The position numbers and the translations under genes were made by a program. DNA of 64,000 bases from an uncultured Chlorobiaceae bacterium (GTDB taxonomy: Bacteria; Bacteroidota; Chlorobiia; Chlorobiales; Chlorobiaceae): the NCBI GenBank assembly GCA_903994525.1, contig CAJEXW010000002.1:62001-126000 (forward strand), read 5' to 3'. The notes under the pieces were generated by a model, which saw only the letters and a list, made by a program, of their open reading frames with translations, did no database searches and had not been told where the DNA came from. Shown piece after piece: positions 62,929 through 64,000 of this stretch; position 1 is the first letter of the stretch; every line of letters starts with the position of its first letter.

Positions 62929-64000
62929 TCAGGAGAGTGTTACCCTGAAGATATGTGCCGGCATTGCCCTGGGGTTGATCTCCACAAAGTTCCATTCACC
63001 ACTCCATTCGTAGTGATTCCCGTTCATCAGATCTTCGACGTTGAACCGATGCTGGTGCGAAAGGTCAAATTGTTCAAGCGGAAAACGGAGCCATCCCCTG
63101 TGGGTGTTGGACGGATCGAGATTGACCACGGTCAGAATAATATTACTGCCACCATCCGACTGTTTTGCATAGGCCATCAGTTTGTCGTGCTCATTGCCCG
63201 GTGATGCTTCAATACGCACAAACGTAATGTTGTTGTTTTGCTGCAGTGCCGAATTCTCTTTTCTGATCCGGTTGATTCTTGTGATCTCAGCCCGAATATT
63301 GCCGGGTCGGTCGAGATCCCAGTGGCGAATTTCATACTTCTCGGAGTCGAGATACTCCTCTTTGCCCTCAGCCACGGGGAGATGCTCGCACAGTTCGTAT
63401 GCCGGGCCGTACATGCCATAGTTGGCCGAAAGGGTTGATGCGAGCACCAGTCGGATAATAAACTTTTCGCGCTCACCCTTCTGCAGCTCCTCATGGAGAA
63501 TGTCCGGAGTGTTCGGCCAGAAGTTAGCCCGCATAAAATGTTTGAGGGGTGAGGTTGTCAGCTCTGTGACATACTCCTGAAGCTCTTGCTTGGTATTACG
63601 CCAGGTAAAGTAGCTGTACGACTGGCTGTAGCCAATTTTGGCAAGCCGGGCCATCAGTTTTGGACGGGTAAAGGCTTCGGCCAGAAAAACGGTATCAGGG
63701 TGATCCTCCCGGATTGACGCAATAACCCACTCCCAGAAAGGAAATGCCTTGGTATGAGGGTTATCAACCCTGAAAATCTTGACTCCCTTGCTGATCCAGA
63801 AAAGAAAGATGCTTTTCAGCTCAATCCAGAGATTCTTCCAGTCCTCAGACTCAAAATTGATGGGCAGAATATCTTCATATCGTTTTGGCGGGTTTTCAGC
63901 AAACTGGACGGTGCCGTTCGGACGCCAGGTAAACCATTGAGGGTGTTCCTGAACATAAGGGTGATCGGGAGAGCATTGGAAGGCAATATCGAGAGCCACT
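62929..64000 (-). CDS. glgE: Alpha-1,4-glucan:maltose-1-phosphate maltosyltransferase GlgE, C-terminal part (cut by window edge)
   Basis: GH13 enzyme that transfers maltosyl units from maltose-1-phosphate onto alpha-1,4-glucan. The frame is open through base 64000, so the N-terminal part is outside the window; about 357 residues are visible. Seen: ALDIAFQCSPDHPYV, WFTWRPNGTVQFAENPPK, KIFRVDNPHTKAFPFWEW with the nucleophile Asp, VFLAEAFTRPKLMARL with the acid/base Glu, and the C-terminal beta domain (NIILTVVNLDP). The block PPKRYEDI is typical of GlgE. It precedes the TreS-maltokinase gene by 54 nt. Confidence 0.94.
   Translation of the reverse strand, partial: VALDIAFQCSPDHPYVQEHPQWFTWRPNGTVQFAENPPKRYEDILPINFESEDWKNLWIELKSIFLFWISKGVKIFRVDNPHTKAFPFWEWVIASIREDHPDTVFLAEAFTRPKLMARLAKIGYSQSYSYFTWRNTKQELQEYVTELTTSPLKHFMRANFWPNTPDILHEELQKGEREKFIIRLVLASTLSANYGMYGPAYELCEHLPVAEGKEEYLDSEKYEIRHWDLDRPGNIRAEITRINRIRKENSALQQNNNITFVRIEASPGNEHDKLMAYAKQSDGGSNIILTVVNLDPSNTHRGWLRFPLEQFDLSHQHRFNVEDLMNGNHYEWSGEWNFVEINPRAMPAHIFRVTLS

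Noticed and set aside
1..64000. CRISPR arrays, insertion sequences, prophage or integron features
   Set aside because: No regularly spaced repeats, transposase or phage proteins were seen among the reading frames or intergenic sequence.

Overview
The window looks like the chromosome of a green sulfur bacterium (Chlorobiaceae, Chlorobium/Pelodictyon type). The clearest marker is a 74-residue chlorosome envelope protein (CsmB/CsmF type) directly behind a type-B succinate dehydrogenase/fumarate reductase operon, an enzyme expected to run reductively in the reverse TCA cycle. Other c-type cytochrome genes, system II cytochrome maturation, an F0-only ATP synthase operon and a deoxyhypusine-synthase-like gene fit the same group. 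The assignment is inference from gene content; no database was searched. No insertion sequence, prophage or CRISPR array was seen.

Layout. 1-942 (minus): chorismate mutase and the start of mltG, cut by the left edge. 1181-18074 (plus): a dense dcw cluster, mraZ-rsmH-ftsL-ftsI-murE-murF-mraY-murD-ftsW-murG-murC-ftsQ-ftsA-ftsZ, lacking murB and ddl, with a three-repeat candidate MraZ operator in front and a CoA-transferase gene 9 nt behind ftsZ. 19381-23697: pgeF (minus), then F0 genes atpB/E/F/H with two small membrane accessory genes, ended by a strong terminator. 23739-29515: tRNA-Ala(CGC), a DUF2892 protein, a BamD-like lipoprotein and nadD (plus), then argS-HAD-trpS (minus) and the SRP RNA. 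29554-36221: a DHS-like enzyme, an RlpA lipoprotein, an esterase, sdhCAB and csmB with its terminator. 36355-40922: four tightly coupled genes read as amgK-murU-namZ-sodium/solute symporter, a peptidoglycan amino-sugar salvage route. 41001-45828: an SDR protein, a conserved hypothetical, terC-kup, and a second RlpA-like gene facing a possible small divergent gene.

45850-57172 is the most unusual part. A six-gene minus-strand operon (tlpA, DUF4266 lipoprotein, DUF3570 beta-barrel, an Ig-like repeat protein, apbE, dsbD) is followed by a Cyc2-like monoheme cytochrome-porin, two sister c-type cytochromes, and divergent resB/ccsA cytochrome c maturation genes. The DUF3570 protein carries a D-x-x-S-G-A-S sequence that fits the known ApbE flavinylation motif, and the ApbE itself departs from the family at a metal-binding Asp and has no signal peptide. 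Together these suggest a cell-envelope redox module centred on thiols, covalent flavin and heme.

57174-64000: mnmE, mazG, then a TreS-maltokinase fusion and glgE (cut by the right edge), which together make alpha-glucan from trehalose/maltose through maltose-1-phosphate.
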